Positions 54,421 through 63,368 of a stretch of DNA of 64,000 nt are shown piece by piece. The stretch is from NCBI GenBank assembly GCA_963817515.1, contig CAWFPJ010000015.1, positions 1-64,000 on the forward strand. The letters are read 5' to 3'. Each line of letters begins with the position of its first letter. Position 1 is the stretch's first letter. The notes under the pieces were generated by a model. The model was not told the origin of the DNA. It made no database searches and saw only the letters and a list, made by a program, of their open reading frames with translations. Both the position numbers and the translations under genes were made by a program. This DNA comes from DATMNI01 sp963817515. GTDB lineage: Bacteria; Acidobacteriota; Terriglobia; Bryobacterales; Bryobacteraceae.

Positions 54421-55659
54421 ATGACTTCACGCAGACAGTTCCTGGCGGCGGGGGCCGCCGCGAGTCTTTTCAAGCCCGCAGCCAGGGCCGCAAAAACCGC
54501 GGGCAGCGATTTTCCTTACACGGAATTCGACGCGCGCATTGCCCGTCGCGATTTCCGCGATATCACGAAGGACGTTCTGCCGACGCCGTCCATGGTAGTC
54601 GATCTCGACCTGTTCGAGAAGAACGTGAAGACCATGGCGGACCATGCCAAGGCGACCGGCATCAACGTTCGCCCTCACGTCAAAATTCACAAGAGCGTGG
54701 ATGTGGCTAAGCGCCAGATCGCCCAGGGAGCCATCGGCCTGACCTGCGCCACTATCGCAGAGGCTGAGCTAATGTCCGGCGCGGGCATCAAGCACGTGCT
54801 TTGGACCAAACAGCCGGCCAGCGTCAACAACATCTCACGCGCCGTGGCGCTCTCGAAGAAAGACCCCACCTTCATGTTCGTGGTCGACGACCCGAAGGTG
54901 GTGGATTGGCTGGAAGAAGCGGCGGCAGCCAGGAATGCCCGGCTCAAGATCGCGGTGTCGGTTTACGCCGGCTTGTCTCGCCAGGGCATTGCGGCCGGCC
55001 AACCGGCGCTTGAGTTGGTGCAGAAAGTAGCGGCTTCGAAGCGCATGGAATTCGAGGGCTTGATGGCCTACTCCGGATACGCGGCCCATACCAAGAACTG
55101 GCAGGCGCGGCGCGCCAAGTCGGCCGACGACCTGGTGGGCGTTCGCGAAACGGCGGCCCTGGTGCGCAAAGCCGGTCTGCCCGTGAACATCATCAGCGGC
55201 GGCTCCACCGGCACTTACAACATCGACCACGAATACGGCCTGACGGAGCTCGAGGCTGGTTCCTACGTGTTCATGGATACGGCGTATTTTGGGATCGGCA
55301 GCAAGGACGGCAACGAGGTCTACAGTGATTTCAAGGGCGCGCTTACGGTCCTCACCACCGTCGACAGCAAACGCCATCCCAATGAGGCCACGGTCGACTA
55401 TGGCAACAAAGCCATGAACCGTCCCACGGACAAAGTGAAAGGGATGCCGTGGCTGGAAGTGGCCACCCAGGGCGCCGAGTACGGCATTCTGAAATGGACC
55501 GACGCCGGCCGCGACCTCAAGCTGGGCGAACGCGTGGAAATCTACTGCACTAACCTCGATACAAGCACCAACGTGTATGATCGCTACTATGTTGCGCGTG
55601 GCGAACAGATCGTTGATGTATGGCCGATCATGGGGCGGGGCGGCGCCGCTCAGAGGTAG
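54421..55659 (+). CDS. DSD1/D-threonine-aldolase-like PLP enzyme, Tat-exported
   Basis: 412 residues from ATG 54421 after a GGAGG site, with leader MTSRRQFLAAGAAASLF (twin-arginine). Alanine-racemase-type barrel: TPSMVVDLDLFEKNVKTMAD, PLP Lys in RPHVKIHKSVDVA, then GLTCATIAEAELM, SGGSTGTYN (phosphate site) and the C-terminal beta domain. Metal-dependent relatives end with a Pro-Asn-His-x-Cys/Asp motif, where His and Cys/Asp hold the metal. Here the corresponding stretch is YCTNLDTSTNVYDRYYVARG, so Asn replaces His while Asp remains. It is probably a D-amino-acid lyase or racemase in the periplasm. Confidence 0.85.
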   Translation: MTSRRQFLAAGAAASLFKPAARAAKTAGSDFPYTEFDARIARRDFRDITKDVLPTPSMVVDLDLFEKNVKTMADHAKATGINVRPHVKIHKSVDVAKRQIAQGAIGLTCATIAEAELMSGAGIKHVLWTKQPASVNNISRAVALSKKDPTFMFVVDDPKVVDWLEEAAAARNARLKIAVSVYAGLSRQGIAAGQPALELVQKVAASKRMEFEGLMAYSGYAAHTKNWQARRAKSADDLVGVRETAALVRKAGLPVNIISGGSTGTYNIDHEYGLTELEAGSYVFMDTAYFGIGSKDGNEVYSDFKGALTVLTTVDSKRHPNEATVDYGNKAMNRPTDKVKGMPWLEVATQGAEYGILKWTDAGRDLKLGERVEIYCTNLDTSTNVYDRYYVARGEQIVDVWPIMGRGGAAQR

Positions 55660-56872
55660 CTTTACCAAGAGCAAGCGGGCCTATCCATATCGGCGGAAAG
55701 CTGCGCTTCTAAAACTGTTGGCAGCGTTTTTTATCGCGGCCACACTCGATGCGCAGCCGCGTCCACACTTGGTTCTGCTTTCGGTGGACGGCCTGGATCA
55801 CCGCTATCTGAGGGACTGCGACAAGCTCGGTCTTAAGATTCCGAACTTGCGGCGCCTGATGCGCGAAGGCGCGTGGGCCGGTGGCGTGATCGGCGAAGTC
55901 CCCACCATCACCTGGCCGGCCCACACCACCATGCTGACCGGAGTACCGCCGGCGGTGCACGGCATCCAGCAGAACCAGCGCTGGTCCTATGACCTCATCA
56001 AGGTGAAGACGCTGTGGGACGTGCTGGGCGCCAATAGCCTGACAAGCGCCGCCATCACATGGCCGGTAACCGTGGATGCGCCCATCACCTGGAACCTGCC
56101 CGAGTATTTCGAGAAGCGGCAAGGCGGCGCGATGGATCTGGCGGCGATTCGCAAGAAAGCCACGCCCGGGCTCCTGGACGAAATCGCGGCGCAGTTTCCG
56201 TCATTTCCGCAGCAGTGGATGGACGACCGCACGCGCACCCTGGCCGCGCTATTCCTTATTGAGCGCAAGCACCCGAATTTCCTGGCGATCCATCTGGTGG
56301 ATCTCGACGCCGAAGAGCACGAGACCGAGCCTTTCTCCAAGGCATCCAACGCCATTCTGGAGTACACCGATGAACTGATCGGGCAGATTCTTGCGGCGCT
56401 GCCGAAGGACGCGGTGTTCGCGCTGGCATCCGACCATGGATTCGTTGCGGTGGAGAAGACGGTGCATCCGGCGGCTGGAAAGGTGACCACGTTCTGGGTC
56501 TCCACTAGTGATGCCGCCGAAGCCGCGCAGCTTGAATCTCTGCGTCAGGATCCGGCCAACGGAATCGGCCGGCGAATTCCGTCCGAAGAGTGGAAGCGCT
56601 TTCTGCCGGGAACGTCTGTGCCCTTGGCCGCGTACGAGCCGGCTGACCGCTTCGCTTTCTCGCCGCAACCGCTGCCGGAGCGCTACGGCAAGCCGTATGA
56701 GATCGGGACCCACGGGCTATGGCCGGGCCGGCCCGACTACCGCTCCGTTTTCCTGTTGTGGGGGCCGGGGATACGGGCCGCGAAGCTTCCGGAAATGCCG
56801 ATGACCGATATTGGACCGCGGCTGGCCGAACTGCTCACGGGCATGCGCGCCGCCCTTCCGTCGCAGAAATAG
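55616..56872 (+). CDS. Secreted nucleotide pyrophosphatase/phosphodiesterase (alkaline-phosphatase superfamily)
   Basis: About 418 residues. The catalytic domain begins LVLLSVDGLDHRY, with the nucleophile Thr in VPTITWPAHTTMLTG. Metal ligands are in HLVDLDAEEHETEP, ALASDHGFVAVEKTVHP and YEIGTHGLWPGRPD, the type I phosphodiesterase/NPP pattern. A hydrophobic leader (KLLAAFFIAATLDAQ) supports export. The start is uncertain: ATG 55616 overlaps the PLP-enzyme gene by 44 bases and gives a long n-region; the frame is open further upstream; TTG 55718 would cut the leader short. It is probably co-transcribed with the upstream gene. Confidence 0.85.
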   Translation: MYGRSWGGAAPLRGSFTKSKRAYPYRRKAALLKLLAAFFIAATLDAQPRPHLVLLSVDGLDHRYLRDCDKLGLKIPNLRRLMREGAWAGGVIGEVPTITWPAHTTMLTGVPPAVHGIQQNQRWSYDLIKVKTLWDVLGANSLTSAAITWPVTVDAPITWNLPEYFEKRQGGAMDLAAIRKKATPGLLDEIAAQFPSFPQQWMDDRTRTLAALFLIERKHPNFLAIHLVDLDAEEHETEPFSKASNAILEYTDELIGQILAALPKDAVFALASDHGFVAVEKTVHPAAGKVTTFWVSTSDAAEAAQLESLRQDPANGIGRRIPSEEWKRFLPGTSVPLAAYEPADRFAFSPQPLPERYGKPYEIGTHGLWPGRPDYRSVFLLWGPGIRAAKLPEMPMTDIGPRLAELLTGMRAALPSQK

Positions 56873-56884
56873 CCGCACATAGAA

Positions 56885-56918
56885 AAAGGCCGGGCGGCTT
56901 GGAGACCGCCCGGCCTTT
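56885..56918. terminator. Bidirectional intrinsic terminator
   Basis: A perfect 13-bp stem (56885-56897 with 56906-56918) with an 8-base loop is flanked by A-rich and TTT sequence on its two sides. It lies between the convergent phosphodiesterase and OmpA genes and can serve both. Confidence 0.9.
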
Positions 56919-56940
56919 CAGTGTTTCTACTGGGTCAGGG

Positions 56941-59697
56941 TTACCTGACGAACACCGATATGGTGACGCTTACCGTCTGGCCTCCAGGTCCGTAAGCGGT
57001 CAAGGTGTACGTAGAGTTGGTGATCGGGTTGACCGTGAAGGTGCCGTTGACGGGCAGCGTCTGCGGTCCGAGTTCGCCGCCGATCAGTACGACCGACGAT
57101 GCGTTCGACGTGGTCCAGGCAAGAACGCTGGGGGCTCCCGCAGCGGTCGTAGTCACTGGGCTGGCGCTGAACGATGTGATTTGAACCGTGCCCACGTTCA
57201 CCGTAGTGTTGCCCTGAATCGTGCCGGTGGCGTTGGTCGCGGTCAGCGTGTAGGTAGTGGTCTGGCTCGGGCTGACGGTGGCGCAATCATTAGTATTCAG
57301 ATTGCTGCCGACGCCCGGCGTGATCGATATCGACGTGGCGCCGTTCACCTGCCAGCAGAGCTTGGTAGAGCTGCCGGGGTCGATATTCTGCGGTGTGGCG
57401 ACGAAGACCACAATTTGTGGAATCGTGCCCGTCGAAACCGTGACCGTAACTGGGGCGGTCACTGTCTTCCCGTCGGCGCCCGACGCCGATAGGGTATAGG
57501 TGGTGGTTTGAGTCGGCGAAACCGTGGTGCTGCCGTTCGGAGTCACCGTGCCCACGCCGCTGATAGAGACGTTCGTGGCGCCGTTGGTGGCCCAGCTCAA
57601 AGTGGATTGCTGACCCGGCGCAATGGTAACCGGGCTGGCCTCAAAGCGGAGGATCTGCGCGGTGCCGGTTCCAACGCCGCCCACAGTAATTGTGGTGGTG
57701 GCGTTCACCGTTCCGGAAGGTCCAACAGCCGTCAGGGTGTAAGTGGTGCTCTGCGCCGGCGAAACCGTCGAGGAGCCGGTGAGCGAAACATTGCCGAGAC
57801 CCGGCTGGATGGTCACCGAAGTGGCGCCCTGCACAACCCAGGTCAACGTGGAAGTCTGGCCCGCCGTAATCGAGTTCGGGCTGGCGTCAAAGCGAACGAT
57901 CTGTGAAGAGTTCGCGTTGCCTACGGATACCGATGTGGTGGCCGAAGCCGACAAGCCGTCCGTATTGGTGACGGTCAGCTTGAAAATATAGGTCTGGCCG
58001 GCCGCTCCCCCAAAGGTAGCCCTGACTCCGTTGGCGCCGGACAAGGAGACGGGCGCTCCGCCGATCTGGGTCCAATTGTAGGTCAGAGCCAAGCCCAGCG
58101 GATCATAGGACCCGGAACCATCAAGCGTAATCGTGCCGGCAGCTACCCCAACCTGGTTGGGCCCGGCATTGGCGATGGGCGGGCTGCTGCCCACGCGGCG
58201 CGTCAGGATGTCGTAGCGGACACGCGGAACATCCATCGGGACCGGCGTCTTGACTGAGGTGTAGTCCTTGGGATGAATGTAGTTGCCCACTTCGAAACCG
58301 AAGGTGATCTGGCCGCTGTTGGTGGCGTTGACCAGAGTCTCGTTGAGGCCGGCCTCGGCGGTAAAGGCGACGTGTTGATTGATGGGCTGTGTGAGTTTGA
58401 TCATGCCGCCGGGGGCCGATGTGTGGCCTGGATCGTAGCGGCGGAGATAGCCAATGTTGCCCTGTAGGGAGGCATTGCCCCACACCCCGACCAAAGCGTT
58501 GACACCCAACTGATCCACAATGCGTGCGTAAGTCTGCAGGTAAGCGCCCGGAGCCACAGTTACGGTATTCAGGACAGCGGTGTTCTTGAAGCCCTTGGTG
58601 CCGAATATGCCCAGGCGGCCGCGGCTGAAAATCCAATCCAAGAGGAAAGCGCCCTGGCCCAGACCGCCGCCCTGCTGCATTCCTCCCATGCTGAGGTACT
58701 TGAAGCTGCCGAACGCGCCGGCCTGGAAATTACCCCAACGATTCACCAGACCTATGTCGAACTGGCCTTCCTGATGGCCATTTTGAGGATCCGAGGCGCC
58801 GGGATGGTAGTACATGTATTCGCCCTGGACCTGCACGGCGTGCGTGCCCTCGCCGCCGAACGGCGAGAAGAACTGGCCATGTCCGTTGAACGTGAAATTG
58901 CCGTCGCGGCCGCCACCCATGGTCGGCCCGATATTGAGGCCCACGTTGGAGAATTTCTTGTTGCGCTTCTGGGCTTCATCCAGGGCGCCCATGGCTTCCG
59001 TGTGAGCGATGTCCTGGGTCTGGCCCGAACTCAGAGGCTTGGGTAGAGCCGCGACCTGATCGCGAAGAGCGTTGTGCTGGTTGCGAAGGTCGGCGAGTTC
59101 GGCGCGCAGTTTATCGTCTTCACCCTGAAGATTCTTTAGCCCGGCCAGAATGTCGTCCAGCTTATCCAGCCTTTTCAGAATCTGGTCGCAACATTCCTGC
59201 TGCTTCTTCAGCATGTCCTGAATCGCATTCAGGGCTTTCAGAATGTCGCCGATGCCGCCTTCTTTAATTAAGTTGCCGCTGCCGTCGCTCACGGTCAGCA
59301 CCACGCGGCGATTCATGAACCGGCCTTCTTTGGTTTTGTTGTCGACTTCCGGGGCGCGCTTGCCGTCGCCGGTTGCCGTGATCTGGTTGTCGGCGGCGCC
59401 ATACTTCACCAGGAACGCCTTGACGGCATTAGCGCGCGACATCGCAAGTTTGTCGTTGTATGATGCCGAGCCCACATAGTCCGTGTGCCCGGTAACTTTC
59501 ACACGGTAATCCCTGTGCTGGCTCAGCAATTCTGCCAGGCGCAGCATACTCGGATAGCCATCGGACAGGATTGAGGAGTTGAATTCGAAATTGATTTCCT
59601 CCCAATCGTCCTTGGTTTGCCCGCCGGTATTTACCCCCTGAGCAAATAAACCGGACGCCATTAATCCGAGCGCACCCAACACCGCTAGTTTCTTCAT
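56941..59697 (-). CDS. OmpA-family protein with C-terminal PKD/Ig-like repeats
   Basis: 918 residues from ATG 59697 (MKKLAVLGALGLMASGLFAQ) after a GGAGAGAGAGAAGA site. The OmpA peptidoglycan-binding domain lies first (about 30-140: FEFNSSILSDGYPSMLRLAE, VTGHTDYVGSASYNDKLAMS, RFMNRRVVLTVSD). A coiled-coil follows (about 155-235: LKKQQECCDQILKRLDKLDD). Next comes a beta-rich segment with GPTMGGGRDGNFTFNGHG (about 255-480), then a PKD domain (GVAAGTITLDGSGSYDPLGL). Four Ig-like repeats of about 80 residues close the protein, each starting (I/V)xxFxASPxx(I/T)xxG. OmpA at the N-terminus is the reverse of the usual order. A surface or adhesive role is inferred. Confidence 0.85.
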   Translation of the reverse strand: MKKLAVLGALGLMASGLFAQGVNTGGQTKDDWEEINFEFNSSILSDGYPSMLRLAELLSQHRDYRVKVTGHTDYVGSASYNDKLAMSRANAVKAFLVKYGAADNQITATGDGKRAPEVDNKTKEGRFMNRRVVLTVSDGSGNLIKEGGIGDILKALNAIQDMLKKQQECCDQILKRLDKLDDILAGLKNLQGEDDKLRAELADLRNQHNALRDQVAALPKPLSSGQTQDIAHTEAMGALDEAQKRNKKFSNVGLNIGPTMGGGRDGNFTFNGHGQFFSPFGGEGTHAVQVQGEYMYYHPGASDPQNGHQEGQFDIGLVNRWGNFQAGAFGSFKYLSMGGMQQGGGLGQGAFLLDWIFSRGRLGIFGTKGFKNTAVLNTVTVAPGAYLQTYARIVDQLGVNALVGVWGNASLQGNIGYLRRYDPGHTSAPGGMIKLTQPINQHVAFTAEAGLNETLVNATNSGQITFGFEVGNYIHPKDYTSVKTPVPMDVPRVRYDILTRRVGSSPPIANAGPNQVGVAAGTITLDGSGSYDPLGLALTYNWTQIGGAPVSLSGANGVRATFGGAAGQTYIFKLTVTNTDGLSASATTSVSVGNANSSQIVRFDASPNSITAGQTSTLTWVVQGATSVTIQPGLGNVSLTGSSTVSPAQSTTYTLTAVGPSGTVNATTTITVGGVGTGTAQILRFEASPVTIAPGQQSTLSWATNGATNVSISGVGTVTPNGSTTVSPTQTTTYTLSASGADGKTVTAPVTVTVSTGTIPQIVVFVATPQNIDPGSSTKLCWQVNGATSISITPGVGSNLNTNDCATVSPSQTTTYTLTATNATGTIQGNTTVNVGTVQITSFSASPVTTTAAGAPSVLAWTTSNASSVVLIGGELGPQTLPVNGTFTVNPITNSTYTLTAYGPGGQTVSVTISVFVR

Positions 59698-59977
59698 GGT
59701 CTTCTCTCTCTCCTCAACATGACCCACGGCACACGAAATCTGAGATGATCCGAGACCCGTCTGGCGCAACGAAATTCGTCGCGCTCACGGTGTTCCCCAC
59801 AGCTTGCCGGATAAATAAATATTCCAGCGTGGGCTCACAAAAGTTTTAGCCCAAAGCGTACTTAACATTAAGAATACACCGGAGGTTTAAAGGTACATGC
59901 AGATCAAGGTACGTTTCTGTTCGGCGGGGAGTATTGAGTCATACAATATGCCAACTGGAAGTGCGAAAATAGTTACG
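59698..59977. other. Divergent intergenic region upstream of OmpA and rnpB
   Basis: 280 bases, AT-richer than its surroundings (for example AAATAAATATTCC near 59811). It must hold the promoters of the OmpA-type gene and of rnpB. I cannot assign -35/-10 boxes with confidence, and no gene is seen. Confidence 0.5.
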
Positions 59978-60334
59978 TGAGGTTGCCGGACGGGTAGTCG
60001 CTCCCGGTAACGGGAGAGGAAAGTCCGGTCTCCACAGGGCAGCGTGCCGGCTAACGGCCGGGAGGACCGCAAGGTTCTACGGATAGTGCCACAGAAAATA
60101 TACCGCCTCGGAAACGGGGTAAGGGTGAAATGGTGCGGTAAGAGCGCACCGCGGCAGGAGTAATTCTGCCGGCAGGGAAAACCCCACGCGGAGCAAGACC
60201 AAATAGGGGAGGAGGGGCGGCCCGTCCCGCTAAACTTCCGGGTAGGTCGCTAGAGCCGGATAGTAATATCCGGCGTAGATGAATGACTGCCGCCCGCAAG
60301 GGTACAGGAACCGGCTTATAGTCCGGCAGCCTCA
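59978..60334 (+). ncRNA. rnpB: RNase P RNA (class A)
   Basis: The catalytic RNA that matures tRNA 5' ends. The conserved core elements appear in order: GAGGAAAGTCCGG (60016-60028), CACAGGGCAG (60033-60042), GGGTAAGGGTGAAA (60117-60130), GGTAAGAGCGCACCGC, AGCAAGACCAAATAGGG, TAGATGAATGACTGCC (60276-60291) and the 3' ACAGGAACCGGCTTA (60304-60318). The ends pair: 59978-59990 with 60322-60334 form helix P1. Length of 357 nt fits the bacterial A type. It has no coding overlap that I accept. Confidence 0.97.
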
Positions 60335-60365
60335 CGAAGTTATCCACATTCAGGGATTAACCTGA

Positions 60366-60929
60366 TTAATGCGCAAAAAGTTCGATTAGTCGCTTGCGGT
60401 CATCGGCCGACATACCGGAATGCTTCCGCATATCCGCGCGCGTCGACAACGCCCGCCGATAACGGCCAAAATATTCCGTGATGTCGCCGCCATATTGGAA
60501 GCTGTACATGATGTCGGCAAACCCGGCGGTATGGGCGAGGCCCAGCGCATGACCGGTTTCATGCAGGCACGTCAGGTAGACGATGGCGTCGCGGAGAATG
60601 ACGTCGGTTTCGCCGGCGGGAACGATTCCAGGCAGCACGTAGACTTCGCTTCCGCGCACCCCTTTCACCATGATAGGCCGCGCTTCTCCGTATAATCCCC
60701 GATTGGCCGTCGCCCAGTAGACGCGGATGTGCGCGTCCGCCAGTTCGGCCGTCTTTTGCAATGTGAGTTTGCCGTCAGAAGCCGACTGCCACGCCTCCAG
60801 AGCCCACTGCGCCAGTTCCGGGTCGCCGGCGAGGCAATGGCTCTCGGCATTGGCGCAAGGTTCGATCCAATAGCTTAGAGTCGCGGCCTGGGCCGTATAG
60901 CAGAGCAGCAATAGAGATAGTGGGCGCAT
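60366..60929 (-). CDS. Secreted matrixin-type zinc metalloprotease (M10A-like)
   Basis: 187 residues from ATG 60929 (MRPLSLLLLCYTAQA, signal peptide). The zinc site HETGHALGLAH (three His and the catalytic Glu) lies near residue 124 and is followed by a Met-turn, DIMYSFQYGG. There is no propeptide cysteine switch, and it is a minimal catalytic domain. It probably cleaves extracellular protein. Four short direct repeats cover the region before its start. Confidence 0.88.
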   Translation of the reverse strand: MRPLSLLLLCYTAQAATLSYWIEPCANAESHCLAGDPELAQWALEAWQSASDGKLTLQKTAELADAHIRVYWATANRGLYGEARPIMVKGVRGSEVYVLPGIVPAGETDVILRDAIVYLTCLHETGHALGLAHTAGFADIMYSFQYGGDITEYFGRYRRALSTRADMRKHSGMSADDRKRLIELFAH

Positions 60930-60930
60930 A

Positions 60931-60981
60931 CCAGATGCCATTACCAGATGGCCATTACCAGATACCTATTACCAAATGCCA
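60931..60981. repeat. 13-14-bp imperfect tandem repeat, about four units
   Basis: Units of the form ATTACCAGATGGCC recur through 60931-60981. They span the 5' end of the matrixin gene region and the last codons of the transporter gene. They create alternative ATGs for the matrixin. Confidence 0.7.
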
Positions 60982-62411
60982 ATCAGCTTCCACCAGATGG
61001 GACCAATACCCATCCAGATAATCAGGTTGACCACGGAAATCAGAAAACCGACGCGCCACCACTCGGTCTGGCTCACATATCCGGCGTTGAAATAAACCGG
61101 CGCGGAACCCGTACCGTAGTGAGTCATGGCGGCGTTGAGGTTGGAGAAGTAAGCCAGCGGAAGCGCCGCCAGCATGGGGGGAACGCCGCCCGCCATGGCC
61201 GCCGCCAGGAAGCCCGGGTACAGGGCAGTGACGTGCGCCGTCATGCTGGCGAAGCTATAGTGCACGTAACAGTAGGACGCCACGACCGCGAACAACACCA
61301 GCGGCCATGACCATCCGGCCATGAGGCTGAACAGTTTGGCGGAGAGAATCCTGATCACCCCCAGCTCGTTCATGGCGTCCGACATCATGATCAGGGGCGC
61401 GAACCAGATGAGGGCATCCCAGGCGCGATGTTCGGCTAGAAGATCGTCCCAGGTAATCACCCTAACCAACAGCAGCGCCGACAGGCCGGCCAGGGCAACG
61501 AAAGTATTCGGCATGCCGTGCCAGGGAGATGTGACCCAGCCGGTCATCACGCCCAGCATGATGGCGAGCAGCCATTTCTCTTCGCGAGTCAGCGGACCCA
61601 TGCGGTGCAATTCGCGGCCGGCCCATTCGCGCGCCGGCCTGGTGTCGGCGATTTCAGGTTTGACCAGGCGTAACAGCAGCCAGGGAACGATGGTCAGGGT
61701 AAGGAAGCCGGGAACGCAGGAACCTGAGAACCAGCGCAGCCAGGTAAGCTCCACGTGGCCGATATTGTGAGCGAATTCGGCGATCAGCGGATTGGCAGCC
61801 ATGCCCGTCAGAAACATGGCGGAGGCGGTGTAGGTGGCATGGAAGGAGACCAGCACCAGGAAGGAGCCAATCAGCCTGGAGGTGGGCCCGGGCTCGGACC
61901 CGAATGCTGCCGATACGCTACGGGTGATGGGAAAGATGACGCCGCCGCCGCGCGCCGTGTCCGATGGGATGAAGGGCGCCAGCACCACGTCCGCCGCTGC
62001 AATGGAATAGCCCAGGCTCAAGGGCGACCGCGCGAAGCGGCGGATGAACAGATACCCCACGCGCATCCCGAAGCCGGTGGCCGTGACAGCGCGCGCGAAC
62101 AGAAAAGCCGTAAAGATCAGCCAGACCGTGACATTGGCAAAACCGGAAAGCACCTTCGTCGGCGGCAGCGTGCGTGTCAGGGCCAGCAGCGTCATGGCGA
62201 CTAATACGCTGGTGCCCATGCGAACCGGTTGAGCCACCAGCGCGATGATGGTCGCCAGGAAAATTCCAAAGAGGCCGCTTTGCTGTTGATTGAGGCCCGG
62301 CAGCCGGAAGAAAAAGATCAGCACGCCGGGAATAAGAACTACGGCCCAGCGCCACCAGGTTCGGCGGCCGGCGGTTTGGGCTCGGGGTTCGGGTTGGACC
62401 ATTGCGGCCAT
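60969..62411 (-). CDS. DASS-family (SLC13) anion transporter
   Basis: 480 residues with about 12 membrane helices. The divalent-anion:sodium symporter signature is seen: LAPFIPSDTARGGGVIFPI in the first half and ALPLAYFSNLNAAMTHYGTG in the second, the two substrate/Na+-binding clamshell tips. It is most like the 2-oxoglutarate/malate (CitT, SodiT1) branch, so dicarboxylate or citrate exchange in the inner membrane is likely. ATG 62411 lies 4 bases after the stop of the upstream small gene. Confidence 0.88.
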   Translation of the reverse strand: MAAMVQPEPRAQTAGRRTWWRWAVVLIPGVLIFFFRLPGLNQQQSGLFGIFLATIIALVAQPVRMGTSVLVAMTLLALTRTLPPTKVLSGFANVTVWLIFTAFLFARAVTATGFGMRVGYLFIRRFARSPLSLGYSIAAADVVLAPFIPSDTARGGGVIFPITRSVSAAFGSEPGPTSRLIGSFLVLVSFHATYTASAMFLTGMAANPLIAEFAHNIGHVELTWLRWFSGSCVPGFLTLTIVPWLLLRLVKPEIADTRPAREWAGRELHRMGPLTREEKWLLAIMLGVMTGWVTSPWHGMPNTFVALAGLSALLLVRVITWDDLLAEHRAWDALIWFAPLIMMSDAMNELGVIRILSAKLFSLMAGWSWPLVLFAVVASYCYVHYSFASMTAHVTALYPGFLAAAMAGGVPPMLAALPLAYFSNLNAAMTHYGTGSAPVYFNAGYVSQTEWWRVGFLISVVNLIIWMGIGPIWWKLIGIW

Positions 62412-62415
62412 GGCT

Positions 62416-62823
62416 TTATATGCTCAGCGCAGCTAACCCTGCAAAGACCTGCATCATGTCGCGGTGGGCCAACACCGCGGCGGGGTCGCGCTGCATGGCT
62501 TCGAAATAGCGGCGGGCGAAGCCGGTGCCCTCCTCCGATGGGGCAACCAGTTCGCGGGCGCGGGCGATCAGGCGGTCGGCATCTTCGGCAGTCGCCGGCT
62601 CTTTGGAGGTCAGCGTCTCGTCCACCAGAACGATGAATTGGGAAAGGTCGTGCAGCCAGTTGAACCAGGGGTCGCTGAGCACCAGGTTGAGATATTGGCC
62701 GGTACTTGTGATGCGGGCGACATCCAGCTCATAAGCTGCGCGCTCGGAATCCAGCAGCGATTTGTGCAGGCTCAACAACCCGTTGCGCAGGTCGGTGAGC
62801 CGCTGCGTTGTGCGATCGGCCAT
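62416..62823 (-). CDS. Conserved-looking small protein of unknown function
   Basis: 135 residues from ATG 62823 (MADRTTQRLTDLRNGLLSLH). It is all-helical, cytoplasmic, with a Trp-rich centre (DPWFNWLHDLSQFIVLVDE). I do not recognise a family. It is 4 bases upstream of the DASS transporter and in the same direction, so it is co-transcribed. Confidence 0.65.
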   Translation of the reverse strand: MADRTTQRLTDLRNGLLSLHKSLLDSERAAYELDVARITSTGQYLNLVLSDPWFNWLHDLSQFIVLVDETLTSKEPATAEDADRLIARARELVAPSEEGTGFARRYFEAMQRDPAAVLAHRDMMQVFAGLAALSI

Positions 62824-62883
62824 GGGCTCTATCGTACCGTGAGTTGCACAGCGGAAGCGATTTTCCGGCAAACTGGAAGTCAG

Positions 62884-63294
62884 ATGAGTTTTCTCGACAA
62901 CCTGGAAAGTAATCTCAAGAACCTCGAATCGAGCGAAGAAGGCAAGGAAGATAAAGAGCGGCAGCAGCGTGCGCGAGAAAGTGAACGCGCCAGCGCGCGC
63001 GCCGTAGCACCGTTCGCGGAAGAATTGAAGAAGAGCCCGTACACCGCGGAATTGCTAAAGCAGGCCGCGCGCATCGGACACAGCCTGCGCATTAAGGTGC
63101 ATGTCGCATGGCTCGGCACCACGCTGCGGCTGGAGGCTCGGGAGCGGCGCCTCGAACTGCGGCCGACGTCCGACGGCGTGGTCGCCGTCTACCTGGAGGG
63201 CAATGTCGAAACCCGCAGCCACGTGCTCAGTCTTGAGGGCAGCGCCGAGCAGTTGGTTCGCGATTGGTTGGGGGAATTCCCGAAGTCCAGTTGA
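62884..63294 (+). CDS. Small charged protein of unknown function
   Basis: 136 residues from ATG 62884 after GGAAGT. An acidic/basic coiled N-terminal half (LESSEEGKEDKERQQRARES) leads into a small beta-rich domain (IKVHVAWLGTTLRLEARERR, DGVVAVYLEGNVETRSHVL). I cannot name the family. It is divergent from the gene at 62823 (60-bp gap). Confidence 0.65.
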   Translation: MSFLDNLESNLKNLESSEEGKEDKERQQRARESERASARAVAPFAEELKKSPYTAELLKQAARIGHSLRIKVHVAWLGTTLRLEARERRLELRPTSDGVVAVYLEGNVETRSHVLSLEGSAEQLVRDWLGEFPKSS

Positions 63295-63368
63295 TCTCCA
63301 TGATGGTCGTGCGCCGGCCTTGTACCGGTTTGGTCAGAAGTCCGTTTATCGCCTAAGATTTGTTTTAT

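Noticed and set aside
59887..60347. Minus-strand open frames over the rnpB region
   Set aside because: They overlap the highly conserved RNase P RNA core and have no protein features.
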